Assembly (NCBI GenBank): GCA_946894095.1
Contig: OX335646.2
Span: 17,726,077 to 17,790,076, forward strand
Reading direction: 5' to 3'
Length of the DNA: 64,000 bases
Source: Incurvaria masculella
Lineage: Eukaryota; Arthropoda; Insecta; Lepidoptera; Incurvariidae
In this document: piece by piece, positions 58,701 to 64,000 of the stretch
How the letters are laid out: the number at the start of each line of letters is the position of its first letter
How positions within the stretch are numbered: position 1 is the stretch's first letter
Notes under the pieces: generated by a model
Database searches by the model: none
What the model saw: only the letters and a program-made list of their open reading frames with translations
What the model was told of the DNA's origin: nothing
Program-made: the position numbers and the translations under genes

Positions 58701-60089
58701 CAGAGATTGCGGCACCGGCACCTGGACAGCTGCGACCGTTTCATGAAACGCGCGCCGAGAGACCGCCGAGTCATAACCAAAAACGACGAACAAAGCCGCA
58801 GAAATGTTTATTGCCGAACTCCACTGAAAATTACCCTTGTGCAAGCGCATAGCTGTGCCATCGTGAGCGACTATAAAATTAATAGTCCGAAAGTTTCGAC
58901 AGCACACTTCATAAACGCTTCCATCTTCACAGAAATGATTACGGGCCGCGTGGGCACGCCCCCGACTCTAAACACCCATTACTGTCCATTGTTGGTGCGA
59001 CTGGGAGAATTAGAGAAAATTATATGATATGCAGCTACAAAACGTGTATTAGATACATTGAGGATTCCATAAGTCAAAGGTTACATTGATGTGTTTTTTA
59101 AAAAAACAGTTAGATGTAATGATATTATTAATAGTTAATTGTACCTTCAAATCTTTCTGCCATTGGTGTAAATTTACAGTTTGTATCTTTATTTGTCTAC
59201 AAATGTCGACAAAAATATATTCTAAAGAATATGCACATCGTCCTAGACGCTAACCTGACCACCTAATCATAAAAATGGCAAACGAAACACACAAATGTTG
59301 TTATCCACTGACAGGGACTTTAACTCCACCAATTCTCTAGTTATGGGTTACAGCATATAGTGCAGATGGTGTAATGTGGAAGACGCACTAACATCAAAGG
59401 TTTGCTTGCTGGTTTGTGTTCAGCCTTGTTATAGCAGTTCTTTTAATAGTTTTCTTTCTCTAATTAATTTCAATTTTACATTCATATGATATTCGTTACT
59501 GCGCTTAAAAACCGAGTTGCGGTTCGTATACTCAGCAACTGCATAGATTATTATCGATCTCAAAAACTCTTAAGTTTGTATTTTCCAATAAGCGTAATAT
59601 CTAATAGACATAGATTCCACCTTCTCTCAACGTCCATGGATTATAATGCTACTTGAGTTCCTTCTTCATGGTCCCTACTATATAAAACCTATAAAAACGT
59701 TTTCTATAAAAGCAGCAGAAACTAATAACAGTCACAATCACCTCTCACAAACATATCACTGGTCACAACAGATCTAAGGTTGCAATAACGTTGAACCTAT
59801 GGGTCCCAATTCGAATGACATCTTGCATAACAGCTATTTGGCACAACGCCGACTCAAAAATAACATTCCCGTCAGCGATTTAACACGACACCGTCTTATA
59901 AATAACTTCCCCTGTTCGTACCTTGACAATTTTCTCCTGCTCCAGCGCTAGGCCTGGCAGCTTGAGGATATCCTGTCCGATGGCGGTCTCCTCGCCGGCG
60001 GAGGCGGCGGTGCTCTTCACGAACACGTTACTCTTGGAGTAGCGTCTGATGAGTATGTTGCCGGCGTCGTCCATCTTTATCTTCACTCC
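22618..60089 (-). CDS. exp: MH2-domain (Smad-like) protein, probable Expansion orthologue; 3' part, two alternative C-termini
   Basis: Visible exons on the minus strand: 60089-59922, 54700-54502, 45900-45614, 33716-33629, then either 24049-23628 or 22724-22618. The joined frame gives 387 or 282 residues; the 5' part lies beyond the window. The first two exons form the central and C-terminal half of an MH2 domain: NILIRRYSKSNVFVKST matches the Smad '(E)VFAxCLSDSxIFVQS' strand, EQEKIVKLFDMKKFQSNVNR matches 'CxLKIFNNQEFA', and MH2's last strand is seen as LECPIWVLVINVV. No MH1 DNA-binding domain or C-terminal SSxS phosphorylation site is seen. Drosophila expansion encodes such a stand-alone MH2 protein, needed for the apical chitin matrix and tube size of the trachea. 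MH2 family membership is fairly sure; the exact orthologue name is an inference. After the MH2 come low-complexity Gly, Pro and His/Ala regions. Confidence 0.72.
23628..24049 (-). CDS. exp: MH2-gene alternative terminal exon E (long C-terminus)
   Basis: Acceptor GTGTTGCAG at 24050; AC completes the split codon to Asp; 139 codons to TAG at 23630-23628. It encodes DPYYCGLRARVPNFVKSNG, an Ala/His-rich run of nine-base units (about 23806-23860), SYESGIGAYDLYDPHFKRDP and a basic end, ...RPIVLQQPR. High coding G+C and one long open frame support it. No nearby AATAAA was seen, so the 3' UTR end is unknown. Confidence 0.75.
24574..24883 (+). repeat. GGAC-microsatellite interspersed element, copy 5
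   Basis: Nearly full-length copy from GTGCGAGTCGGACTCGCAC to GGGTACGGAACCCTAAAAA with an interrupted (GGAC)n tract. It lies in the MH2-gene intron left of exon D. Confidence 0.88.
24976..25055 (+). repeat. GGAC-element copy 6 (head only)
   Basis: Only the first 80 or so bases remain: GTGCGAGTCCGGCTCGCAC, GAAGGGTTCCGTACCATCGT and the AACACAAAAAATC stretch, with the rest lost. It lies about 100 bases after copy 5 in the same orientation. Confidence 0.75.
25360..25465 (+). repeat. SINE, sense, tail fragment
   Basis: CTGGCATGGCATCTAATTAATTC ... ATTAGCAATTCATGTCCAGT is the inverse of the tail seen at 19850-19930. Confidence 0.62.
26256..26520. repeat. 43-bp minisatellite, about six units
   Basis: GGGTATCCGG-like starts recur at 26264, 26307, 26354, 26397, 26440 and 26483: spacings 43, 47, 43, 43, 43. 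Units diverge by several bases and one carries 4 extra. It is G+C-rich compared with its surroundings and lies in the MH2-gene intron between exons D and E. Confidence 0.85.
28265..28410. other. CpG-rich patch in MH2-gene intron
   Basis: A 145-base GC-rich island (GCGGCGCAGGCGCAG, CGGCGCGGCGGCGCCGG) in AT-rich intron between exons E and D. It might be an internal promoter or enhancer; no coding match. Confidence 0.3.
28592..29118. repeat. ACCGACTTCAAA-type interspersed repeat with inverted 3' part
   Basis: Begins TTAACCGACTTCAAAAAAGG, a sequence very common in lepidopteran repeats, with the usual GGGTGAACCGATTTTGAT and GGTCCCATTTTTATTTGG. From 28948 to 29118 an inverted pair (AACCGACTTCAAAGAAAAAG ... 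inverse at 29085-29112) forms a hairpin. Confidence 0.6.
31215..31341. mobile_element. Snap-back MITE family 2, copy 1
   Basis: Two arms of about 50 bases, CTGGGCGTGTATTCCTGGCA ... GTAGAGTTAAC and its inverse GTTAACTCTAC ... ACACGTCCAG, joined by a short loop. A near-identical copy is at 55882-56006. Confidence 0.82.
31355..31475 (+). repeat. SINE, sense, tail fragment
   Basis: GTGCTCATAAAGGGAAGTCC ... GGCATAGCACCTAATTCC ... AACCATCCATGTCAGTTTGC matches the SINE body and tail. Confidence 0.65.
33629..33716 (-). CDS. exp: MH2-gene exon D (last shared exon)
   Basis: Acceptor ATCTTTTCAG at 33717, donor TACG|GTGAGT at 33629; 88 bases, phase 0 to 1. It encodes PDYDDIEEAARVTQFQRGKS followed by a Lys-rich end. 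It leaves one G of a split codon, which both downstream terminal exons complete to Asp. It lies 150 bases from the Ty3 3' LTR. Confidence 0.72.
33870..34401 (-). repeat. 3' LTR of the Ty3 element
   Basis: 532 bases, identical to the 5' LTR apart from two substitutions seen by eye. It is preceded (in element orientation) by the purine tract at 34414-34402. It carries the same TATA box and AATAAA; the latter could end transcripts of the host gene, which runs in the same direction. Confidence 0.93.
34413..37697 (-). CDS. pol: Ty3 Pol polyprotein (protease, reverse transcriptase, RNase H, integrase)
   Basis: Uninterrupted 1094-codon frame counted from a GTG at 37697; the frame is open further up to the gag overlap near 37730, so it is probably entered by -1 frameshift rather than its own start. 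Domains in order: aspartic protease with LDTGASRT (Asp 38); reverse transcriptase about 200-400 with YLDD at 360-363; RNase H from about 500 with VDTDAS; integrase from about 740 with His744, His751, Cys781, Cys784 zinc site, catalytic Asp813, Asp873 and Glu909 (D-x59-D-x35-E), and a GPY/F-type WEGPYRV at 1047-1053. This order (RT-RH before IN) is Ty3/gypsy, not Copia. All key residues are present, so the enzyme set may still work. Confidence 0.95.
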   Translation of the reverse strand: MLAGRIEAPKVTISQACTGNSLLVEGQVNGIQCNLTLDTGASRTIVKSKTFGRVIWNRRQYFNGCRLQTATGQHIPVYGEIEVTIKIGCKTYRHTAVLADIIDDCILGLDFMRTNNCKINVANGLLICGKEEVSWLRKCDEISSDKLDTGRSKVSTLLEESRRDLTVDDFKKATNLLMRYSDIFSSHDGDIGRTSMVKHRIDTGDALPIRQRPRRVPVAKEEEVQRMIADMQKNNVIETSSSPWCSPVVLVKKKDGSTRFCVDYRRLNDVTKKDSYPIPRIDDTLDTLSGMKWFTTLDLKSGYWQVEIDNKDKEKTAFTTGHGLWQFKVMPFGLCNAPATFERLMERVLFGLIGEACLVYLDDIIILGRTFDEHIKNLENVLSKIRQANLKLSGKKCSFLKRQVSYLGHVISGNGIQTDPKKIETVQEWPIPKDKTEVRAFLGLCSYYRRFVRNFSETAKPLHRLTEDKRQFNWDEDCANSFQELKQHLCNTLILGYPEADKEFIVDTDASNTGIGGVLSQRHGDKEIVIGYFSKSLSKPERNYCVTRRELLAVVKTLQHFNKYLLGQRFRLRTDHAALKWLLQFKNPEGQVARWLEQLQEYQFDTEHRSGKTHGNADALSRRPCPEECKHCIREEIKETVHLKAIRTDNISEEWSNENMKLAQEGDDDLMPIIHWKRAGETKPEWRDISAMSTATKSYWAQWSSLVLHDGILYRKWETPNGKDTSLQLVIPRSKIKEVLQCLHDGTSGGHLGIKRTLLKIRQRFYWINCRDDVEDWCRKCTICSAVKGPHTRSKGTLKLYNVGAPWERIALDVAGPFPPKNDGNRYFMVVMDYFTKWPEVFAIPNQEAITVAQKLVHEVFCRYGVPLEIHTDQGRNFESRVFQETCRIMGIHKTRTTPYHPQSDGMVERFNQTLERHLAKLVEDHQKDWDQYIPLFLLSYRTAVHESVDETPAYINFGHELRLPADLLTGIPPEASHCVTEYVSDLRGKMDTVYKRVREAGLRASELIKTRYDRKANGNVFEEGSLVWLHNPLRKKEKSPKLQPKWEGPYRVVTKINDVTYRIRRNDRCREKIVHVDRLARYHGDNYARDEHN
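37718..38958 (-). pseudogene. gag: Ty3 gag, interrupted by TGA and a frame change
   Basis: Frame 1 starts at ATG 38958 and encodes an N-terminal part rich in 7-residue EEQARRQ repeats (DNA about 38560-38790), predicted coiled coil. It meets an in-frame TGA at 38418-38416, then continues open in the same frame through a capsid-like region (SWAAYKLQFESVV ... LEDYLVQAFVDGIRD) to a stop at 37879. The nucleocapsid zinc knuckle CYKCNELGHLRTNC (CX2CX4HX4C) lies in the -1 frame, which stays open from about 38092 to TAA at 37718. The TGA could be a CpG-type C-to-T change. The frame change could be a one-base loss near 37918, or a real recoding step. This copy probably makes no full Gag. Confidence 0.85.
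37724..37730 (-). promoter_or_regulatory. Candidate -1 ribosomal frameshift site between Ty3 gag and pol
   Basis: The heptamer GGGAAAC falls in the nucleocapsid frame as G GGA AAC, exactly the X XXY YYZ layout, two codons before the gag-frame stop. A slip of -1 enters the pol frame. Eight bases further on, GCCAG-A-ACC can pair with GGT-G-CTGGC across a G-rich loop (about 37690-37715), a stem at the usual spacing. Confidence 0.6.
38985..39516 (-). repeat. 5' LTR of the Ty3 element
   Basis: 532 bases. In element orientation it holds TATAAAAG (39239-39232), a likely promoter box, and AATAAA (39047-39042) about 190 bases further on, as expected for the U3-R-U5 order. Ends are TGTTACG...CGTAACA. 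Confidence 0.93.
39646..40931 (-). mobile_element. mariner (DD34D) DNA transposon, cecropia-like subfamily
   Basis: The left end carries TTAGGTTGGGGAAAAAG from 39646 next to a TA. The right end, read inverted from about 40925 down, has AGAAAAAGTCTTTTCGCATT, matching the left inner GGAAAAAGTTTCTTCGCATT at about 17 of 20 positions. The outermost right bases are eroded, so the right edge is approximate. A single transposase frame fills the middle. It lies 130 bases right of the Ty3 element, in the same MH2-gene intron. Confidence 0.88.
39723..40748 (-). CDS. mariner transposase, uninterrupted
   Basis: 341 codons from ATG 40748 to a stop at 39723, close to the 340-350 of active mariners. The N-terminal helix-turn-helix half includes RSGRPIT. 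WVPHELTE precedes the catalytic part. Catalytic residues: TGDEKW (first Asp), HHDNARPH (second Asp), YSPDLAPSDFH (third Asp), with exactly 34 residues between the second and third, i.e. DD34D. Overall resemblance is to the cecropia/Hsmar1-type proteins rather than to Himar1. No stop or frameshift was seen. The damaged right terminal repeat may still limit mobility of this copy. Confidence 0.93.
   Translation of the reverse strand: MSESNEEIRYILKFYYKKGKNATQAAKKICDVYGPSAVSVRVAQIWFKRFQSGNFDVKDARRSGRPITDKMDAIFEKVEQDRHISSYDVAEELGIDHKTVLAHLKKTGYTKMLDIWVPHELTERNLMNRVLICDSLLRRNETEPFLKKLITGDEKWITYDKNVRKRSWSKAGQASQTVAKPGLTRNKVMLCVWWDWKGIIHYELLPPGRTIDSELYCEQLMRLKQEVERKRPELINRRGVVFHHDNARPHTSLATQQKLREFGWEVLMHPPYSPDLAPSDFHLFRSLQNSLGSVRLTSREDCQNHLSRYIDQKSQYFYSNGIMSLPTRWQKVIEQNGTYIL
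42792..42944. mobile_element. Fold-back MITE family 1, copy 2
   Basis: Same length class and inner sequence as 18383-18541 (CTTTGTGACGTCAC, ATTTTGTACGGACGAAATC, CAAAGTGACGTCACAAAG), flanked by the GAGATAAATAGTC arm. It lies in the MH2-gene intron. Confidence 0.75.
43290..43405 (+). repeat. SINE, sense, tail fragment
   Basis: GCCGTGTTCATAAAAGAAAG, CTGGCATGGCACCTAATTC and TTAGCAATACGGGTCCAGTT match the SINE tail region with several changes. Confidence 0.62.
45103..45272 (-). repeat. SINE, antisense, head fragment
   Basis: Read inverted it begins GTTACAGCTCGTAGTCTAGG and has GGGTTCATATCCTC at the B-box position, followed by GATAAGTGCGTTTCGTTAC. It is the tRNA-like head and the next 80 bases of the SINE. 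Confidence 0.68.
45614..45900 (-). CDS. exp: MH2-gene exon C (Gly/Ser-rich linker)
   Basis: Acceptor GTCCGCAG at 45901, donor CCCAAG|GTCCGT at 45614; 287 bases, ending in phase 0. It encodes VQRPMDIKNRPRIPIPDEDP, then a run of about 20 Gly/Ala/Ser residues from a CCG/GCC-rich repeat (about 45785-45835), then TREQLLMQLGQ and DKPPKLPPRENGY. The PPKLPPR stretch is a proline-rich, SH3-ligand-like motif. Confidence 0.78.
46740..46879. mobile_element. Near-perfect long hairpin (MITE), arms about 56 bp
   Basis: TATTGTCTAAGATTGGCTTG ... GGTCCTTCTGG and its inverse CCAGAAGGACC ... CTTAGACAATA, with very few mismatches and a 30-base loop. Single copy in this window, in the MH2-gene intron between exons B and C. 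Confidence 0.78.
50930..51165 (+). repeat. tRNA-headed SINE, sense copy
   Basis: The left part reads like a tRNA-derived promoter: an A-box-like GCGATAGGGGCTAC region and a B-box-like GGTTCAAGTCC. The SINE body follows (GTAGCCGTGCACATAAAG, CTGGAATGGCACC, TAGCTATCTGTGTCAGGTTG), ending in an A-rich tail. Best preserved head of this family in the window. Confidence 0.7.
51786..52163 (-). repeat. tRNA-headed SINE, longest antisense copy
   Basis: Antisense copy running from the CCTGACATGGATGGCTAATA tail through GAACTGGATCGAAAACACTG and TGGTACCAACCCGGGCGG to the tRNA-like head, read inverted as GGCTCGTAGCCTAG and GGTTCAATACC. About 375 bases, probably near full length. Confidence 0.72.
53407..53518. 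mobile_element. Small fold-back MITE
   Basis: TTTCACCACCTCCAGTTAC pairs with GTAACTGAAGGAGGTTGAAA, and TCTTTCGGTTA pairs with TAACCGAAAG. Confidence 0.58.
54502..54700 (-). CDS. exp: MH2-gene exon B (MH2 domain C-terminal part)
   Basis: Acceptor CTCCGCAG at 54701, donor CCAG|GTGAGT at 54502; 199 bases, ending in phase 1. It encodes LFDMKKFQSNVNRELRRAYP ... SAVAFVKSEGDLLECPIWVL and on. The pattern '...SFVKGW ... CWIELHL' of Smad MH2 domains is recognisable as 'AFVKSE ... CPIWVLV'. Confidence 0.82.
54908..55136. mobile_element. Fold-back MITE family 3, copy 1
   Basis: Arms GGGGTTACCATGGTA with AACTCGCTGGGTGAATAGC, repeated inverted as GCTATTCACCCAGCGAGTT and TACCATGGTGAACCC. An inner pair GTTGCATTTCGTACCATG / CATGGTAAAAAATGCAAC is also present. 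It lies 200 bases right of MH2 exon B. Confidence 0.78.
55426..55759 (-). repeat. GGAC-microsatellite interspersed element, copy 7
   Basis: Full-length inverted copy from AGGGTTCCGTACCCAAAGGG through (CCGT)n to GACTCGCACTTGACCGG. It lies in the MH2-gene intron between exons A and B. Confidence 0.88.
55882..56006. mobile_element. Snap-back MITE family 2, copy 2
   Basis: Almost the same hairpin as 31215-31341, including the loop AGTAATGTCAAAGTAAATTC. The high identity of loop and arms implies recent spread. Confidence 0.82.
56731..56921. mobile_element. Fold-back MITE family 3, copy 2
   Basis: Shares ATTACCGTGGTATG, GGGTGAATAGT, GTTGCATTTCGTACCATGC and TAAATGCAACTAAACGTC with copy 1, in the same layout but more decayed. 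Confidence 0.7.
57560..57700 (-). repeat. SINE, antisense, middle fragment
   Basis: Carries TGGTACCAACCCGGGCG, CTACCACCTAGTAGGTCCCC, TTTTACATGGATTCCG and GACGAAATGCACTTATC, the middle part of the 51786-52163 copy. Confidence 0.68.
59922..60089 (-). CDS. exp: MH2-gene exon A (MH2 domain, first visible part)
   Basis: Acceptor TTCGCAG at 60090, donor AAG|GTACGA at 59922; 56 codons, phase 0. It encodes GVKIKMDDAGNILIRRYSKS ... LEQEKIVK. The entry in phase 0 with no ATG in context shows that upstream exons exist. None was recognised between 60090 and 64000. Confidence 0.8.
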
Positions 60090-60394
60090 CTGCGAACAAA
60101 CCATTGGTGTTATTGCCGGAGGGTTCTTTGAAATTCATATTTTTTTTTAATAAATCGAAACTGATAAGTATGTTTTGAAGGTTGGGTACATAGCATTATT
60201 GACACTTTTTTGGATAACCACACAACATTCGGGCGAACGCGGTCGGGTAACGGATGTCACTGTTCGACCATAAAAACAGGCCGTAGTTCGGATTCCTTAC
60301 TTAGAATCCCGCACGGGTTGGTACCATCGCATTGAAAGAGAGGTGGTTGCAAAGGCAATAATATCTTTTTTTATTGTTTTTTTTAGTTTTCCAA

Positions 60395-60525
60395 TGAGTT
60401 TTCCATTCAGTTTAATGCAGCCGTGCTCTGCACTCCTGACATGATACCTAGTTAGTAATCGTTACTAGAGCTAAAGTTATGGCGGTGGGTATTACCCATC
60501 CATGTTCAGTTCCATATAAACGAAA
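60395..60525 (+). repeat. SINE, sense, degraded tail fragment
   Basis: AATGCAGCCGTGCTCTGCAC, CTGACATGATACCTAGT and TATTACCCATCCATGTTCAG show the SINE body and tail with clear decay. Confidence 0.5.
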
Positions 60526-62353
60526 CCTTTACATAGGTATAGGCTGGTGCTTTGAAATAGGGAATATATTATTGAGACAGGCTGAAACTGACTACCTAGT
60601 TGCTTGCTTGTCGCCTTTGAACAAGGTATGTTATTCTTTTGATTCAGCTTAGGACTTTATTCCGAAAATAAAATTCCAAACAATCTGTTGTCGAATAGAA
60701 AATATAAGAAATGCTTCGAATGTGTGAATCTGTGTGTTTCTATGAAAATATCTTTTCTAAATGTGATTTTGAGAGGTAGGGCCATTTGATGGTAATTGTA
60801 TAGTGTGATGAACGTTGTGATAGGTCATCGTCGTGAGCGTCACATCATCTATCAAGGCTAGGGCCCAGTCTATGAAGTCACTTCGGAAACGCTTCAGTTT
60901 CGATAATTTACGACCAGCACACACTTAACAATAGAATTAAAATTGAACCTGCGATCAAACAAAGGTTGACCTATGACATCAGCGGCCTTAACACTGACAT
61001 ATTTATTGTTAGATTTTCGCCTGAGATTCGAAACAAGCGAAATAAAGATATGATTTATAACAAGTTCTTATTGTAAAAAGATCGCCAAAAAGTACGGTAG
61101 AAGATACAATACGATTTAGTATTTTAATAGATAGCAATCAAGTGGCACACGATCTTTTATAGTGTAGTGCGAAAATGTGTATTGGACTTTTGCCTAACAT
61201 TGGAGAATGAAGAACATATCGATTTCTATAGTAGATTTATAAAGGGTGTTATTATCGATCTGAAAATGTTTTTCTGCAATCCCCAAATATTTTAGAATAA
61301 TTTTAAACGGTTTTTTAGAATGATAAACAATCGCCAGGTGAACAATAATCTTATTGGAAAATGTTATTTTAGATTTCGCAAAAATCTAGACATCTATAAA
61401 GAGAACATTAGATTTTAACATTGTTACAATGCCTATAAAGTGTAAGTTATTTTTCGCAAATGTAGGTGATAAATTGTTAAAAATAGTCAAAAGGAGTTAA
61501 CAGCAATAAAAAATACAATATCAAATTTTGCCACCGAGTGAGCGAGGACAGTATTTTTAAGAAATTTACATGAAAATAAATACGAAATGTGTCAAAGAAG
61601 CAAATAAATATCTATGTGACAGTGACCAGCTCTCATGCCGTCATCTGTCAAAAGCTTAGCCGTCCTTCCCCATTACGTAAATACATATTTTATTACCTCT
61701 CCGATTTAAATGTGTATTTGTTATGAACAAATGCACATTGTCCCGTTATGAAGCGAACGTTTGCTCCATGCTAATTGTATTGGCGGTCAAGCGCTTGGCC
61801 TCGTCCGGCTCGTCACTCGCACGGACATGTTGACAGCTCCATCTGATTTATAAACTGTACAACGGGCCACCAATATTTTCATCAGTCAAAGCTAAGTATG
61901 TGTGTCCATTTCATTGTTGTGACGACTCTATGGTATTATTAGCTGTGTGAATTTTTTGCAAGTTAAATGATAAGCCTTAATTATTGCGCAATCAAAGCGC
62001 AATGGCACATGGAAAGTTCAGGTTAGTTGGTGTCAATCTATTCATGGTGCTAATTATTCTCCTATTTTTCTGTTAATGAGAAAAACATAGAAATTTCAAA
62101 AAACACTTTAAATAAAATACGATTTCCGGAGGTTTTTTGATTTTACGTAAATGCATCAAACTATTTTTATCCCAATAGTTAAAATTTTTTGTTAAATTTT
62201 TAGGGCTTTTTTATTGTAATATGCCGACGAAAAAGGTGAAAATGTTTACTATTAATTAATTAATTATGATCTATTAAAATCCAATACGCCAAGTAACAAA
62301 TCAATATTTAAATAGTTCTTCAGCACCACTATGGAAAGCCCCCAAAATACTCC

Positions 62354-62903
62354 TTAAGGTGGCCCAACCCGCTCATCTCCCCATACAAAAGGGGAAAGAA
62401 GATCACGCCTATATTTCTTGTCAGAGATCCAAAATTTTGCTCAAAATAGCTTTATTTGATTGAACTAGATGTCTGATGACCATTGGCATTGTAAAATTGT
62501 GTTCGGTTTCCAAGTTATAACGTCCGAAAGTTCGGATTTTTCGCGCGTTTTATACAATAACTTTGGAGGTGGATTGCGCAATGATAAAGTAAGAACATCT
62601 TAAAAAGATTAGTCATCAGACATAGCTTATTTAAGCAAGATTTAGAATCTATTTGGTTTTTGTTAGATTTTTGACTACAGCGGTCGTGGTTTACTTTTAG
62701 CTATAAGTCGTTTTGAAATTAAAATTTTCGTAAATCTTACCAAATCATACACTATGCACATTGTCTTTTTTGTGGACAGGTTGCATCTTCCTCATCACGA
62801 AACCTGTCTTATTCTTAGAAACAGAGAAGGTCCCAGAGCGCAACAGCACGGTTTTGTACCGTGCCCGCAAATGAGTTGAGGCCGCCGGGTTGGGCCACCT
62901 TAA
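62354..62903. mobile_element. TTAA-flanked 542-bp element with terminal inverted repeats
   Basis: TTAA at 62354-62357 is followed by GGTGGCCCAACCCG; the inverse CGGGTTGGGCCACC is followed by TTAA at 62900-62903. The inside shows no transposase. TTAA duplications are the mark of piggyBac-type transposition, so this may be a non-autonomous member, though the ends do not start with the common CCY. Confidence 0.65.
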
Positions 62904-64000
62904 GTTTAAATGATAGACATAAATAACTATAGGTTTCACGTAGATCACTTAGCTCTAGAGCTTTGAGTTGAGTAGAGTTTTGAGAAATATTTGGTGGCAC
63001 TGGAGTGACGGAACCTTACAATTATAATTACGACCGGAAGACCAAATTAAAGCAATGCAGGAAGTGTCACTATGGACTTGACTCCAACGAATGTGGCGGC
63101 GTCGGCGGTAGTCGGTTGCAGGCGGCTACCTACGGACTGCCGCAGCTAGCAACACCGACATTTGATGACGAAACTATGATAACAAGTCGGTTGCAGACGC
63201 GTTGGAAACCGAACACAAATACCTCGAGCTCGCTCAACCGTCATTTGTTAAATTTTTAATGTGTTGCAGCCCGCACCGGAAAATGTGATAAAAATACACT
63301 GAATCACCATCTGGGATAGGTATATAATGTCCTACAGCAGTAACAGCGGTAAATTCGTCATCTTAATATTCGAAGTCTCCTGATAAATTTAACGTATTCC
63401 CCAAAAACACGGAAAAATTGCATCTAAATTTATTGTGTCCCGAAGTTGTGTAGTGGAGTGACTGCTTTTACATCCTATATTCATACAATCGGACTGTCAC
63501 TTTGCCCTCAACGATGAACATTTGTGTACAGAGTACCAACACGCCGTGAGTGCAAGAAAGTGCTTATATTTCTGTCGCTCCTTCAACGGATATGCTTCTC
63601 ACACACATGGTCTTCTACTTCTGCGACATTAACTATGAATTTTACCAATCAGTACCATCTGTTCTTTTAATTTACATAATAACATTATAAATATACGATG
63701 TCAATTTTGTTTTCTTAAATGAAGAGTATTTCTTTTAGTTATCAAACAAACCAAAATTATATAATGATTATATAAGCAACTATTTATCACTTTCACATTA
63801 GAAATCCCACGAATTTAGATCATCAGAAGTGACATAATATATTTTATGGTGATCAGAGACACATGCGAAAGCTGGTTACGTCCCAAAGGTTGGTAGGTAG
63901 AGAGTGCCCTTGGGCATTAAGCCCGCCTTTTGTAACCATTGTTAAAGGTTAAGGTTACAACAAAGAATTGTATTATTATTATTTATTTTCATAACGATGT

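Larger units (their letters stand above)
54701..59921. other. MH2-gene intron between exons A and B
   Basis: 5.2 kb with MITEs at 54908-55136, 55882-56006 and 56731-56921, GGAC copy 7 and a SINE at 57560-57700. 56220-56600 and 58560-59030 are less AT-rich; the latter has a 151-codon plus-strand frame without recognisable motif. The rest is unremarkable. Confidence 0.45.
60090..64000. other. MH2-gene upstream intron, to the window edge
   Basis: Contains a decayed SINE (60395-60525) and the TTAA element. 63085-63240 has repeated GTCGGTTGCAGGCGG-like words of a degenerate repeat. No further MH2-gene exon was recognised. Confidence 0.45.

Noticed and set aside
63005..63259. 84-codon plus frame as an extra exon
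   Set aside because: It overlaps a degenerate GTCGGTTGCAG repeat, is on the wrong strand for the MH2 gene, and has no motif.

Overview
The window looks like nuclear DNA of an insect, most likely a moth or butterfly. It is AT-rich, its genes are split by long introns, and it carries repeat types common in Lepidoptera: a GGAC-microsatellite-bearing interspersed element, tRNA-headed SINEs, fold-back MITEs, a mariner and a Ty3/gypsy element. No species can be named from the sequence alone. All three protein-coding genes found lie on the minus strand. Exon borders were set by hand from GT/AG sites, codon phase and family motifs.

(1) 4150-6874: the first four coding exons (244 residues) of an IFT74-like intraflagellar-transport gene. 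The 3' half is missing and probably lies left of the window. A CpG-rich patch at 8450-8735 with one strong and one weaker RFX X-box-like site is the likely promoter. (2) 9694-17744: a complete 11-exon gene whose exons join in phase into one 551-residue acyl-CoA synthetase / luciferase-family protein (ANL superfamily) with all core motifs. (3) 22618-60089: the 3' part of an MH2-domain (Smad-like) gene, best matched to Drosophila expansion. Its last shared exon (33629-33716) can splice in phase to either of two terminal exons (24049-23628 or 22724-22618), which predicts two different C-termini. The 5' part lies right of the window.

From about 24 kb to 64 kb nearly everything is intron of gene 3, filled with transposons. 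The main one is a young Ty3/gypsy retrotransposon (33870-39516; 532-bp LTRs differing at 2 sites; 4-bp ATAA target duplication). It has a complete pol frame, a gag broken by an in-frame TGA and a frame change, and a good candidate -1 frameshift signal between gag and pol. A mariner with an uninterrupted 341-residue transposase lies 130 bp away. Smaller repeats include seven copies of the GGAC element, about nine SINE pieces, nine or more fold-back elements (three families with two copies each), a TTAA-flanked 542-bp element, a 43-bp minisatellite and a 142-bp tandem repeat.

The three genes have no evident joint function. No CRISPR array, operon, rRNA or true tRNA gene was seen, and nothing clearly amounts to a new multi-gene system. 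The most useful leads are the alternative MH2-gene termini, the X-box promoter, the Ty3 frameshift signal, and the same-orientation Ty3 inside the MH2 gene.
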